Shown piece by piece: positions 52,284 through 61,461 of a DNA stretch of 64,000 bases. The notes below the pieces were generated by a model, which was given only the letters and a program-made list of their open reading frames with translations, did not search any database and was not told the DNA's origin. Position numbers and translations under genes: made by a program. The stretch comes from Streptomyces sp. R41. Its GTDB lineage: Bacteria > Actinomycetota > Actinomycetes > Streptomycetales > Streptomycetaceae. The stretch covers positions 9,221,001-9,285,000 of the forward strand of contig NZ_CP163443.1 in assembly GCF_041053055.1 (NCBI RefSeq). The letters are read 5' to 3'. How positions within the stretch are numbered: position 1 is the first letter of the stretch; each line of letters starts with the position of its first letter.

Positions 52284-53581
52284 GTGCCTTCCTGAGCGTG
52301 CGGGTCGCGCTGGGTCTCAAGGAAACCGACGGCGCCGCCGGGGCGAAGGTCGTCGGCAACATCTACCCGGCCGACGGCGGCGGTGGCGAGTCGCTCCGCA
52401 ACGTCCTCTTCCCCTGCGGGGCTTCGGCTCCGCCGGCGCGCTTCGAGGTCGCAGCCGGCCGGTACATCGTGTCCGCCACGCTGCCCTCCGGCGTCCTGCT
52501 CTCCAAGGACGCCGAGGCGCGGGAAGCCACCGACACGTCCGTGACGCTGTGCACGTCGCCCTCGCCGTACGAGTCGCACTCCTGGCAGTACCTGATGGGC
52601 AACATCGAGTCCTACGGTGCCTACCACGACGGCGAGGAGACGCCGGTGCCCCGCTCCCGGGGATCGAGCTCCGGGGTCCGGGAGTGGTCCTCGGTCGTCG
52701 AACCCGGCCACGCGGCCTGGGTCGGCGATCCCAAGGCGGCGAGCTGGCAGTTCGCGTCCCTGCTCAAGCTCGCCGAGGAGCCCCCGCAGGGACCGGTCGT
52801 GCTGGAGATCGCCCAGTCGGTGCCCCACTCCGTCCCCAGTCTCCATCTGGGCGACGCGGCGGCGCGGCTCTACCGCTTCGGCCCGCACGGCCCGGTCGAC
52901 GAGCACGGCGAGCCCAGGCTCGGTGGGCCCACACGCGGCGGGCCCACCGGCCCACGGCAGTTCCTGGTCGTCTCACTGGCCGGCAGCGACTACGTCGTCA
53001 CCCTCCCGGCGCCCTGGGGTTCGGCGCAGATCGAGGTCCTCGTCAACGAGCGTCAGAGCCCGACCGGCAGCGCCGTCTCGGTGACCGTGCGCGACAGCCG
53101 GGTGGGCCCCGCCCTGGGCTACATGGTCCGAGGCGCCTTCGACTCGGCCGCGACCCTCGTCAAGGACGCGGAGACCATGCTCTACGGCGAGATGACGAAC
53201 CCGCTCGCGGCGGTGGCAGGCGCGTACGTTCTGGTCGGCAGCGAGCTGGCCGAACGACCGCGCCGCTGGGACCCGTGGCTCTCCCGGCTGCGGCACGAGT
53301 TCGACTGGATGAGCGACGGATCCCTGCTGTGGGCCATGCGCCATCTGCGCAGGGCGCACACCGAAGAGGAGCGGCAGGCGGCGCGCGACGCGCTCGTCGA
53401 GGCCTTCGACCGCGGAGTGCCGGTCTTCACCCTGGGCCTGAGCCGCCTCATCCACGGGCTCTCCGAGTTCCCCGACGACCCGGAGTGCAAGGACCGGCTC
53501 GACCAGGCCCGCCGCCTGTCGTGGCGCGTCGACACGCGCGAGCCGTTCGTGATCGTCGCCCTGTACCGAACGTCGCCATGA
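52280..53581 (+). CDS. Unknown large protein coupled to the caspase gene
   Basis: 433 residues starting inside the caspase stop. The N-terminal half looks beta-rich (FLSVRVALGLKETDGAAGAK; RFEVAAGRYIVSATLPSGVL), like a carbohydrate- or peptide-binding sandwich. The C-terminal third is helical (WDPWLSRLRHEFDWMSDGSL; RRAHTEEERQAARDALVEAF; FTLGLSRLIHGLSEFPDDPE) and resembles the tails of some conflict-system effectors. No transmembrane segment or active-site motif is seen. Strict coupling suggests it forms a complex with, or is a substrate or regulator of, the protease. Confidence 0.8.
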   Translation: MSAFLSVRVALGLKETDGAAGAKVVGNIYPADGGGGESLRNVLFPCGASAPPARFEVAAGRYIVSATLPSGVLLSKDAEAREATDTSVTLCTSPSPYESHSWQYLMGNIESYGAYHDGEETPVPRSRGSSSGVREWSSVVEPGHAAWVGDPKAASWQFASLLKLAEEPPQGPVVLEIAQSVPHSVPSLHLGDAAARLYRFGPHGPVDEHGEPRLGGPTRGGPTGPRQFLVVSLAGSDYVVTLPAPWGSAQIEVLVNERQSPTGSAVSVTVRDSRVGPALGYMVRGAFDSAATLVKDAETMLYGEMTNPLAAVAGAYVLVGSELAERPRRWDPWLSRLRHEFDWMSDGSLLWAMRHLRRAHTEEERQAARDALVEAFDRGVPVFTLGLSRLIHGLSEFPDDPECKDRLDQARRLSWRVDTREPFVIVALYRTSP

Positions 53582-53680
53582 CCGCCCGGCACGGACGGCC
53601 GTCATGACCGCTCCGCACAGAAGGTGGCCCAAGGTCGCCATGACAGCTCGGCACGGGAGATCGCCATGACCAGTCCGCCT
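53576..53680 (+). repeat. Four degenerate repeats containing CATGACCGC
   Basis: Units beginning near 53577, 53603, 53638 and 53664 resemble GCCATGACCGCTCGGCAC. They lie between the unknown-protein stop and the MBL gene. Each carries an ATG with no useful frame, so they may affect translation or be slippage products. Confidence 0.55.
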
Positions 53681-53691
53681 GGGAGGCCGCA

Positions 53692-54732
53692 ATGATCAAG
53701 TTCACCATGATGCCCGGCGAGGACGGCGACTGCCTGCTCCTGGAGTACGGCGACGACACCTTCGTACGCCGGATCCTCGTCGACGGCGGCCGCTCGGGCA
53801 CGTATCCGCTCATCAAGCCGACGCTGGCCGGGCTCGACGGCCTGGTCGACCTCCTCGTCGTCACCCATGTCGATCAGGACCACATCCTCGGCGTACTCGC
53901 CCTGATGGACGACCCCGACCGGTCGGTGGAGTTCGGGGACGTCTGGTTCAACGGCTTCGACCAGCTCCTCGACGCCGAGGGGTTCGGCGCGGTGGACGGC
54001 GAGAAGCTCACCAGTGCTCTGCTGGCGCAGAAGGTGCCGTGGAACGACGCGTTCGGCGGGCGCAGCGTCGAAGTCGGACGGGACCTCGCGTGGTTCGACG
54101 ACGGTTCCACGATGGACGTGCTCTCGCCCGACCGCGGGCAACTGGAGCGGCTGGCACCGGTCTGGAGCGCGGAGTGTGCCAAGAACGGCCTGATCCCGGG
54201 CCGCGACGCCGACGAACTCCCTCCGGTGGCGGGCTTCGAGCACTTCGGTGCCCCGAATGTGGAGCAGCTCGCCGCGTCACCCTTCAAGCCGGACACCTCG
54301 AAGACGAACCTCACCAGCATCGGACTGCTCTTCGAGTTCGAGGACAAGCGCGTGATCCTCACCGGCGACGCGGACGACCGCAGACTCGTGGCGTCGATAC
54401 GCCCCCGGGCCGAGGAGGAAGGCGGCCGCTTCCACGTCGACGTCCTCAAGGTCGCCCACCACGGCAGCGATCACAACATCTCCAACGAGCTGCTCGAACT
54501 GATCGACTGCGACCGCTATCTGATATCCACGAGCGGCGCCCGACACGATCATCCCAACGAGATCGCCGTCGCCCGCATCCTCAAGCACGGGGGCGACGAG
54601 AAGGAGATCGTCTTCAACTACCGAGACCGCGCGGCGATGTGGGACGTCGCCACCCTCAAGAACCGCTTCGGCTACAGCGTCACGGCGCCGGAGCGGAACG
54701 CCGACGACGGATTCGTCAGCTTCGAACTGTGA
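53692..54732 (+). CDS. Metallo-beta-lactamase-fold hydrolase (ComEC-like domain), part of caspase operon
   Basis: 346 residues from ATG after GGGAGG. The MBL motif is LLVVTHVDQDHILGVLALM (HxxxDH layout), with ILTGDADDRRLVASI (Asp) and VDVLKVAHHGSDHNISNELL (His) following, as in ComEC/Rec2-type nucleases rather than glyoxalases. The opening KFTMMPGEDGDCLLLEYGDD is also ComEC-like. It is about 110 bases after the second gene and probably in the same transcript. MBL plus caspase pairings are seen in predicted biological conflict systems. It could cleave nucleic acid or a nucleotide signal. Confidence 0.88.
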   Translation: MIKFTMMPGEDGDCLLLEYGDDTFVRRILVDGGRSGTYPLIKPTLAGLDGLVDLLVVTHVDQDHILGVLALMDDPDRSVEFGDVWFNGFDQLLDAEGFGAVDGEKLTSALLAQKVPWNDAFGGRSVEVGRDLAWFDDGSTMDVLSPDRGQLERLAPVWSAECAKNGLIPGRDADELPPVAGFEHFGAPNVEQLAASPFKPDTSKTNLTSIGLLFEFEDKRVILTGDADDRRLVASIRPRAEEEGGRFHVDVLKVAHHGSDHNISNELLELIDCDRYLISTSGARHDHPNEIAVARILKHGGDEKEIVFNYRDRAAMWDVATLKNRFGYSVTAPERNADDGFVSFEL

Positions 54733-54798
54733 GTTCCGACGGCCTCGTGGCCTCGGGCGCATGCCTGGCAGGATGACCGGCGTGACCAGGGGAGCGGC

Positions 54799-55662
54799 AT
54801 GACCACGGAATTCACCAAGGACATCACCGGCGCCGTCGTCGACAGCCTCAAGGGCACGGCCGATCCACGGCTGCGCGAACTGCTGAGCGCACTCACCCGT
54901 CACCTCCACGACTTCGTACGCGAGACGGGGCCGACGACGGAGGAGTGGGAGCGCGCCATCGGCTTCCTCACCGCGACCGGGCAGACGTGCACCGACACCC
55001 GGCAGGAGTTCATCCTGCTGTCGGACGTGCTGGGCGTCTCGATGCTCGTGGAGACCCTGGGCGGCCACCGCGCTCCCGGCGCCACCGAGTCGACCGTCCT
55101 CGGCCCCTTCCACATGACCGAGTCGCCGGTACGTGCACTCGGCGCCGACATCGACCTGGTGGGGGCCGGCGAGCCGTGCGCGGTCAGCGGCCGGGTGCTG
55201 TCGAGCGACGGCACCCCGCTGCCCGGAGCGGTTCTCGATGTGTGGCAGGCCGACGCCGAGGGCTATTACGACGTCCAGCGGCCGGACATCCAGCCACCCG
55301 GCAACGGACGCGGGCTCTTCACGGCGGACGCCGAGGGCCGCTTCTGGTTCCGCACATGCGTGCCCAGCCCGTACCCGATCCCCACGGACGGACCGGTCGG
55401 TGACCTCCTGCGGGCCACCGGTCGCCACCCCTACCGCCCCGCCCACATCCACTTCATCGCCTCGGCGGAGGGCCACGCCTCCGTCACCACCCACATCTTC
55501 GTGGCGGGCAGCCCCTACCTCGACTCCGACGCGGTGTTCGCGGTGAAGGAAAGCCTGGTCGCCGACTTCGCCGAGACCGACGACCGGTCCCTGGCAGGGG
55601 AGTTCGGCATCCCCAACCCCTTCCGGCACGCACGTTTCGACCTCGTACTGGAGCCCCGATGA
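54799..55662 (+). CDS. Intradiol ring-cleavage dioxygenase, hydroxyquinol 1,2-dioxygenase-like
   Basis: 287 residues. The N-terminal dimerisation helices (LRELLSALTRHLHDFVRETG; WERAIGFLTATGQTCTDTRQ; FILLSDVLGVSMLVETL) and the barrel are present. Iron ligands are Tyr in DAEGYYDVQRPD, Tyr in GRHPYRPAHIHFIASAEGHA, and two His in the same stretch (AHIHF). The long N-terminal part and VLGPFHMTESPVRALGADID favour hydroxyquinol or chlorocatechol over plain catechol. It opens hydroxyquinol to maleylacetate, the substrate of the overlapping next gene. Confidence 0.92.
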   Translation: MTTEFTKDITGAVVDSLKGTADPRLRELLSALTRHLHDFVRETGPTTEEWERAIGFLTATGQTCTDTRQEFILLSDVLGVSMLVETLGGHRAPGATESTVLGPFHMTESPVRALGADIDLVGAGEPCAVSGRVLSSDGTPLPGAVLDVWQADAEGYYDVQRPDIQPPGNGRGLFTADAEGRFWFRTCVPSPYPIPTDGPVGDLLRATGRHPYRPAHIHFIASAEGHASVTTHIFVAGSPYLDSDAVFAVKESLVADFAETDDRSLAGEFGIPNPFRHARFDLVLEPR

Positions 55663-56732
55663 GCCCCCCTCTCGACTTCTCGTACGAGACCCGGCCCGCG
55701 CGAGTCGTGTTCCGCCCCGGCGCCTCGGTGTCCGCGACACCGGGCGAGGCCGCGCGGCTCGGTCTGCGCAGGGTCCTGGTGGTCTGCGGCAGCCGGGGCG
55801 AGGCCACCGCGCGGGCGGTCGCGGACGCGCTCGGCGACGCGTGCGCGGGGCTGCACGCCGAGGCCCGTATGCATGTGCCCGTGGAGGTCGCCGACCGGGC
55901 CGTCGAGGTGGCGCGCGCGGCGGGCGCCGATGGATGCGTCGCGGTCGGCGGCGGCTCCGCGATCGGCCTCGGCAAGGCGATCGCGCTGCGCACCGGCCTG
56001 CCGCTGATCGCCGTACCGTCCACCTACTCCGGCTCCGAGATGACCCCCGTCTGGGGCCTCACCGAGCAGGGCGCCAAACGCACCGGGCGCGACCCCACCG
56101 TCCAGCCCCGCAGCGTCGTCTACGACCCTGAGCTCACCCTCGCGCTCCCGGTCCCCCTCTCCGTCACCAGCGGCATCAACGCCCTCGCGCACGCGGCCGA
56201 GGCCCTCTACGCGCCCGATGCCTCGCCCCTCGTTTCCCTCATGGCCGAGGAAGGCGTACGGGCGATGGCCGGGGCCCTGCCCCAGGTGGCCGCCGCCCCG
56301 CGCGACCTCGACGCCCGCAGCCGCGCCCTGTACGGCGCCTGGCTCTGCGGTGCCTGCCTGGGTGCCACCGCCATGGGGCTGCACCACAAGCTCTGCCACG
56401 TACTCGGCGGCACCTTCGGCCTGCCGCACGCGGAGACCCACACGGTGGTCCTCCCGTACGTCCTCGCCTACAACGCGTCCGCCGCGCCCCAGGCGATCAC
56501 CGCCCTGTCCCGCGCCCTGAACACCGACGACGTGCCCCGCGCCCTCCGTGAAATGGCGGGAAGCCTCGGCGCTCCCCGCACTCTCGCCGAACTGGGCCTG
56601 AAGGAACGAGACTTGCCGGTCGCGGCCGCGCGGACCGCCGAGGAGTCGTACCCCAACCCCCGCGAGGTCACGGCGAATGGCGTACTGGGTCTGCTGACAG
56701 CCGCGTACGAGGGCTGGGAGCCCCGAACCTGA
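55659..56732 (+). CDS. Maleylacetate reductase (iron-type alcohol dehydrogenase family)
   Basis: 357 residues starting inside the dioxygenase stop (ATGA). Features: RVVFRPGASVSATPGEAARL, the cofactor loop DGCVAVGGGSAIGLGKAIAL, STYSGSEMTPVWGLTEQGAK, VTSGINALAHAAEALYAPDA with a metal ligand, and GLHHKLCHVLGGTFGLPHAE with two histidines. This is the MacA type of iron/zinc dehydrogenase. It reduces maleylacetate to 3-oxoadipate, completing the resorcinol/hydroxyquinol branch. The monooxygenase step is not adjacent; the FAD enzyme at 61462 is a possible but unproven source. Confidence 0.93.
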   Translation: MSPPLDFSYETRPARVVFRPGASVSATPGEAARLGLRRVLVVCGSRGEATARAVADALGDACAGLHAEARMHVPVEVADRAVEVARAAGADGCVAVGGGSAIGLGKAIALRTGLPLIAVPSTYSGSEMTPVWGLTEQGAKRTGRDPTVQPRSVVYDPELTLALPVPLSVTSGINALAHAAEALYAPDASPLVSLMAEEGVRAMAGALPQVAAAPRDLDARSRALYGAWLCGACLGATAMGLHHKLCHVLGGTFGLPHAETHTVVLPYVLAYNASAAPQAITALSRALNTDDVPRALREMAGSLGAPRTLAELGLKERDLPVAAARTAEESYPNPREVTANGVLGLLTAAYEGWEPRT

Positions 56733-57423
56733 GGGCGCCCATTTCGAGTGCCGCGGTCAGCCAGGCGATACCGAACGCCCACACTGCCAGCGTTTCGCAG
56801 AGGTAGACGGACGTGAACGTCCAGTCGGCGCCCCATTTGGTCAATTGCGCGATTCCGGCGATGGCCGTGAAGGCGACGATGGCCGCTCCGGCCGCCAGAT
56901 AAAGCCGATTCACATGTCGCTTGTCCGTCGGTGCCGGATCCCAGAAGGACATGATGCAGAACGTCGCCAGCATGAGGAGAAGCAGCGCGGCGCACACGAG
57001 ATGAATGACACCGACAGCCTCTTGGCGTGCGCTCGGATGGTCGTCCGGTGACGTCGGCAGGAACGCGACGGCCAGGGCGAATACGCCGGCTGCCGAGCTG
57101 AAGTAGTCGTCGCGTTTGTTGTAGCGATAGCAGATGAGGAAGACGCCCAGCGCGCACAGGCTGCCGACGAAGACATTCCGTGTGCCGGTGTAGTACGAGC
57201 CGCTGATGGACCCGGGCATGATCGCGGTCTTTGATCCCAACGCCTGGAGGATCTCGTTTCCCAATGGCACCGCCGGCGGAAGCGTGATGCCGATGACTCC
57301 GACCCCGAGGCGCAGGCGTCCAACGGTCCTGTTGTCCTGATCGCGCTCCGGATCACGCTGCTGCCGTGAGGAGTTCTCCGCGATCCAGTCGAGGACTCGG
57401 CTGCCCTGCGCGTCTTCACTCAT
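56668..57423 (-). CDS. Multi-spanning membrane protein of unknown function
   Basis: 251 residues from ATG 57423, with GGGAGG upstream. After a charged N-terminus, about seven hydrophobic helices are visible (LGVGVIGITLPPAVPLGNEI; NVFVGSLCALGVFLICYRYN; SAAGVFALAVAFLPT; HLVCAALLLLMLATFCIMSF; YLAAGAAIVAFTAIAGIAQL; CETLAVWAFGIAWLTAALEM). The Tyr/Arg-rich loops are conserved-looking. The last 22 codons overlap the end of the convergent maleylacetate reductase. No family name is certain. Confidence 0.8.
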   Translation of the reverse strand: MSEDAQGSRVLDWIAENSSRQQRDPERDQDNRTVGRLRLGVGVIGITLPPAVPLGNEILQALGSKTAIMPGSISGSYYTGTRNVFVGSLCALGVFLICYRYNKRDDYFSSAAGVFALAVAFLPTSPDDHPSARQEAVGVIHLVCAALLLLMLATFCIMSFWDPAPTDKRHVNRLYLAAGAAIVAFTAIAGIAQLTKWGADWTFTSVYLCETLAVWAFGIAWLTAALEMGALRFGAPSPRTRLSADPVRHSP

Positions 57424-57642
57424 GCGGCCTCCCGATGCGGCATCAGTTGTGTTGTGCCCCAGGGGAATTGGAGAAAACGAGCCCGGGTACGGCCTCGAAC
57501 CCGCTCCTAGATCGCCGGCGTGGCGCACATCACCCCCGGAGTGTCGGAAACGTGGAGCAGAACTTCACAGGTTCATGACACCCTCACCCTTGGTTACCGG
57601 CTGGTAATCCCTTGCCACCCCCCACCCCCCTCAGGACTGACC

Positions 57643-59085
57643 TTGCGTATCCGCAAGCGGCCCTTGCGTGCCGTCATGCCCGCGCTCGCCGCATCCGCCC
57701 TCTTCCTCGCCGCCGGTTGTGCCGCAGAGCCCGGGGCACACTCCTCCCCCTCCGCCGCACGCGCACAGGACGCCGAAGCCTCCTCCGGCACCACCGCCGC
57801 CGGCCAACCGCTCGCCGTCGCCGCCGCTCCCGAGGCGGCAGCCACCTCGACCGCCGTCGCGCGGCCGGGTGCGGCGGGCGGCAAGGCCCGTAAGACCGCG
57901 CTGAAGGTGAAGTCGTACGACAGCCGCACCCGACGTGCCGTCATATCCCCAGCAGATAAAGGGACTTCCGGAGGCAAGGGGACCGCGTCACCGTCCCCGA
58001 CCGCCGGGAACACCGCGAAGCCGCACGGCACCTCCATGGGCGACGTCATTGCCAGTGCCCCCGCGCCCGGTGCCCCGGACGGACTCCTCGCCAAGGTCAC
58101 CAAGGTGATCGGCGAGAGTCGAGACGGCACCGAGGTGCAGACGGCTCCGGCGACCCTGGACGCGCTGCTCGGTGACGACGACGCGAAGGGCTCCGTTCCC
58201 GTCGATCCCGCCTCCTTCGACGTCGAGCGGCTGCTGCCCGAGGTGAAGGTCTCCTGGGCGAAGACGGGGGACATCCACTCCGGACCCGAGGGCACGGAGG
58301 TTCCGCTCGGCAGCCTGCGGATCGATGTCGGGGCGAAGGTCGCGGCGGCGGGAGCACCGGCTTCGGCGACGGCATCCGTCTCCGGCTTCGTCCAGGTCGC
58401 GCCCGAGGTCGACTTCTCCTACGGCGGCGACTCGGCCGCCTCCGGGCCGGGGGCGGCGTACCTCGGCGTCTCCGGCGACTGGACCTCGCGGTGGGCGGTC
58501 AAGGGGCGTGCGGCGGCCTCGGCCCAGCCCGTACGGGTGCCGTTCGCGAAGCTGCACGCCGACCCCGTGCTTCAGGTCGGCCCGATTCCCGTCGTGGTGA
58601 ACCTCGATCTGACCTGCTACTTCCAGATCAGCGCCGACGGAAGCGTGACCGTCGACATCGAGCAGGACCTCAAGGGCGACTTCAAGGCCGGTGGCACCTT
58701 CGGCCCGGCCAAGGGCTGGACGCCGGTGAACGAGTCGCACATGGCGAGCTCGCCGGTGCGCACCTCCGTCACCACGGCCGGAAGCGTGAAGGCGTCCCTC
58801 GGCGCGGAGGCCACGGTCGGGCTGTACGGCACCGTCGGCGTCACCGCCGACCTGGCTCCGTATCTCCGCGGTGAGGCGGCGGGCTCGCTCGGCGCCACGT
58901 CCGCGACCGGTGCCACGGCGAAGACGAGTGTCGGAGCGTCGGGTGCCTGGGGCGTCTACGGCGGCGTCGACCTGACCGGCACTCTGCGCATCCAGCTGTC
59001 CATCTTCGGCACACCCGTCTTCCAACACAGCATCCCGCTGGGCACGTTGCACCGGGAGTGGAAGCTCGCCGACGGCAAGATGTAG
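57643..59085 (+). CDS. Large lipoprotein of unknown function
   Basis: 480 residues from TTG 57643, six bases after AGGA. The signal has RIRKRPLRAVMPALAASALF and an LAAGC lipobox, so the mature protein starts at Cys and is anchored outside. A long Ala/Ser/Thr-rich linker (to about residue 150) is followed by a beta-rich region (DVERLLPEVKVSWAKTGDIH; SGFVQVAPEVDFSYGGDSAA; VDIEQDLKGDFKAGGTFGPA; VGLYGTVGVTADLAPYLRGE). No enzyme motif is seen. Similar long lipoproteins are common in Streptomyces. Confidence 0.85.
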   Translation: MRIRKRPLRAVMPALAASALFLAAGCAAEPGAHSSPSAARAQDAEASSGTTAAGQPLAVAAAPEAAATSTAVARPGAAGGKARKTALKVKSYDSRTRRAVISPADKGTSGGKGTASPSPTAGNTAKPHGTSMGDVIASAPAPGAPDGLLAKVTKVIGESRDGTEVQTAPATLDALLGDDDAKGSVPVDPASFDVERLLPEVKVSWAKTGDIHSGPEGTEVPLGSLRIDVGAKVAAAGAPASATASVSGFVQVAPEVDFSYGGDSAASGPGAAYLGVSGDWTSRWAVKGRAAASAQPVRVPFAKLHADPVLQVGPIPVVVNLDLTCYFQISADGSVTVDIEQDLKGDFKAGGTFGPAKGWTPVNESHMASSPVRTSVTTAGSVKASLGAEATVGLYGTVGVTADLAPYLRGEAAGSLGATSATGATAKTSVGASGAWGVYGGVDLTGTLRIQLSIFGTPVFQHSIPLGTLHREWKLADGKM

Positions 59086-59350
59086 CCGCCCGAGCAGGCG
59101 GACGCCGTTCAGCCGTCACTCTTCCGGGCCCGGTGGCAAACAGCCCACCGGGGCCCGGGAGTTGGGCGGCGAACGCGTCCTCGGCGCCCAATGGGCCACC
59201 CCACTCCGCCAATTGGTTGATCCTTCATCGCTCTGACACCTCCAGACGCTGGCGTTCTCGACAACAGCCCGGAAAGCTGAGCTGGGCATGCCAACACGAC
59301 GACCGCCTGGTCTGCCCTGCCCCCACGTCGCGGTCGATCAGGAGGACGCA

Positions 59351-60118
59351 GTGAAGAGAAGCTCGCGGATCCGCAGGGTCTCGCTCATCCTCGGCAGCGC
59401 TGTCGCGCTGGTCGTCGCCTTTCCCGGCAGCGCGCTCGCCGACCCGCCGAAGGCCTTGCCCGCGAACGCGGACGGACTGGAGCAGACGTTCCAGCCCGCC
59501 TACGACTACGACACGGACGGCTGCTACCCGACTCCCGCCATCGGCCCCGACGGCACCATCAACGGCGGCCTCAAGCCGTCCGGTGCACTCAACGGCCAGT
59601 GCCACGACTCCTGGGACCTGGACAACACCAACGGCTACTCGCGCGGGAAGTGCAACAACGGCTGGTGCGCCATCATGTACGGCCTGTACTTCGAGAAGGA
59701 CCAGGCCGTGGTCGGCAGCGGTCTGGGCGGGCACCGCAACGACTGGGAACACGTCGTGGTGTGGGTGCAGGACAACGAGGCCAAGTACGTGTCCACTTCG
59801 GCCCACGGCAACTTCAACATCTACGGTCGTGACCAGATCCGCTGGGACGGCACACACCCCAAGGTCGTCTACCACAAGGACGGCATCAGCACGCACTGCT
59901 TCCGCCCGGCCAACTCCAACGACGAACCGCCGGAGAACCACTACCACACCTGGCAGTTCCCCACCCTGGTCGGCTGGAACGGGTACCCCGCGGGTCTGCG
60001 CGACAAGCTGAGCGCGTACGACTTCGGCAGCGCCGTCTTCGGTCTCAAGGACGGCAACTTCAACTACCACCTGGAGAAGGCCAAGCCGGCCGGCATCTCC
60101 TTCGACCCCAACGCCTGA
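59351..60118 (+). CDS. Nep1-like protein (NPP1/NLP family), secreted
   Basis: 255 residues from GTG, with GGAGG five bases upstream. A Sec signal (RIRRVSLILGSAVALVVAFP ending ALA-D) is followed by the NLP domain: QTFQPAYDYDTDGCYPTPAI, GWCAIMYGLYFEKDQAV, the hallmark heptapeptide as GHRNDWE (usually GHRHDWE) in GLGGHRNDWEHVVVWVQDNE, and FGSAVFGLKDGNFNYHLEKA. Type 1 NLPs bind plant glycosyl inositol phosphoryl ceramides and are cytolytic; the Asn change may alter activity. It stands alone, without other virulence genes. Confidence 0.93.
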   Translation: MKRSSRIRRVSLILGSAVALVVAFPGSALADPPKALPANADGLEQTFQPAYDYDTDGCYPTPAIGPDGTINGGLKPSGALNGQCHDSWDLDNTNGYSRGKCNNGWCAIMYGLYFEKDQAVVGSGLGGHRNDWEHVVVWVQDNEAKYVSTSAHGNFNIYGRDQIRWDGTHPKVVYHKDGISTHCFRPANSNDEPPENHYHTWQFPTLVGWNGYPAGLRDKLSAYDFGSAVFGLKDGNFNYHLEKAKPAGISFDPNA

Positions 60119-60124
60119 TCGGCG

Positions 60125-60260
60125 CGGCCGGGGGTGGGTGGCCGTGCATCGCCACCCACCCCCGGCCACAGTGAGTCGCCACCCACCCCGGGCCGCAAGG
60201 AGTCGGCACCCACCCCCGGGCAGCAGCGAGTCTGCACCCCCCCGCGGCCCGTGAGTTGCC
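60125..60260. repeat. Degenerate tandem repeats of about 30 bp
   Basis: About four units resembling GAGTCGCCACCCACCCC plus CGGGCCGCA follow the Nep1-like gene. The first part forms inverted matches (GGTGGGTGGC / GCCACCCACC) and may act as a terminator. Confidence 0.6.
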
Positions 60261-60299
60261 ACCTCCCCGGTTACTCGGCGACGAGCCGTTCCTGGTGGC

Positions 60300-60520
60300 G
60301 CGAGGCGGCCTGTCCTCCTGCCAGGGCATGACCTCCCCGAAGCGGACGAGTTCGCCGTACGCCGCCGGGTCGACCTTCTCGGAGAGCAGGAGGTCGAGCA
60401 AGGCGACCGCCGCCTCGACCTCGTCGAGCGAGGTGCCGTCGAACTCGTCGCCCTGCGGCCGTGCACCCCGGCCTGCGGACCGGTCCCGGATGAGCAGGGC
60501 ATTCGCGCTGGGACACCACG
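60300..60520 (-). other. Decayed open frame of unknown family
   Basis: Leftward translation gives GDEFDGTSLDEVEAAVALLD, LLLSEKVDPAAYGELVRFGE and VMPWQEDRPPRATR, which reads like genuine protein but lacks a start and a clear end. I cannot name it. The remaining part of 60119-60927 contains no intact gene. Confidence 0.35.
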
Positions 60521-60927
60521 ATGTCCGGCGCGCGGAACCGCGCCGGGCTCGGCTGCCAGCCGGTGCGCGGCCCGCGTGTCGGTGAAGTCGAGCACCCGGC
60601 CCTCGCCGTCCTGTCGCCCCGGTCATCGCCGCCCTGCGTCGCAGCCACCCGCGATCACCGTCACGACCCGGGAGGGGCAGCCCCCCGCTCTGGTCCGCTC
60701 TGGTCCGCGCGCTGCGGGCGCCATCCGCTCCGCGCCGTCGACATCGCCGACCCGCGCCGACAGCGCTGGATCGCACCATCCGGCGTACGGATCCACTCCG
60801 TAAGCGGCGTTCCCGAGGCACGGCGTCGCTCGTACGCTGGGACGATGACTGCCCGTGCACAGCCATCCACCTGCGTGGGGTAGGGTTTGACTGCACGATC
60901 ACGCGGGTCACTGCGGGTCGGACGCAT

Positions 60928-61001
<74 letters not shown>

Positions 61002-61008
61002 CGGTGCG

Positions 61009-61047
61009 AAGGGTCTTCGCAGGCGAGAGCCTGTGAGGGCCCTTCTT
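61009..61047 (+). terminator. Terminator after the second tRNA-Pro
   Basis: AAGGGTC / GGGCCCTT stem with the inner GCAGGC/GCCTGT hairpin, as after the first copy, ending in CTTCTTC rather than five T residues. Confidence 0.75.
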
Positions 61048-61077
61048 CGTTCGGATCGTTTCCGTGGGCGCCGTCGC

Positions 61078-61400
61078 CGGCGGATCTCCCAGGCGTCGGG
61101 CAGGATGGCGGAGACGGTACGGGCGTTCTGCCCGCGCGGGCCGCAGCGACGCTTGATGAACCCGGTCTCACCCACGATCAACACGCTGTCCTCGGCGCTG
61201 AGATGCTCCAGCACGAAGCCGCGGATCTCGCCTCGCACCGCGTCCGCGTCACAGGCGGCCTGGTTCAACAGGCGCTGCATGCAGTCCGCGTACGCCTCCA
61301 GCGCGGCCCGGTCGGTGCGGCCGAAACACAGCACGTCGGGTGTTCGGCCGTCAGCTGTCGACGACTGGTTGGCGATGCTCGGGTTGACCGACGCCTTCGT
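61078..61400 (-). pseudogene. IS701-type transposase N-terminal remnant
   Basis: The leftward frame contains RTPDVLCFGRTDRAALEAYA, CMQRLLNQAACDADAVRGEI and RGFVLEHLSAEDSVLIVGET with GFIKRRCGPRG. This is the N-terminal half of IS701-family transposases up to the first catalytic Asp, here Gly (VGET for VDET). The rest is missing and the tRNA terminator follows immediately. Confidence 0.72.
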
Positions 61401-61461
61401 GCTCGGCCAGGTTGTGGGGTCAGGGCGTGGGCGCGCGAGTCCGTCGAAGTGAGGCCGTGGC

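Noticed and set aside
54277..55740. A 487-codon leftward frame opposite the dioxygenase
   Set aside because: Shadow; the dioxygenase iron-ligand motifs and ATGA overlap with the reductase gene are on the other strand.
33983..60927. Integrative and conjugative element with its own integrase
   Set aside because: No integrase, relaxase or transfer gene is seen between the tRNA copies, and the repeat is a whole tRNA with flanks, not a short att core.
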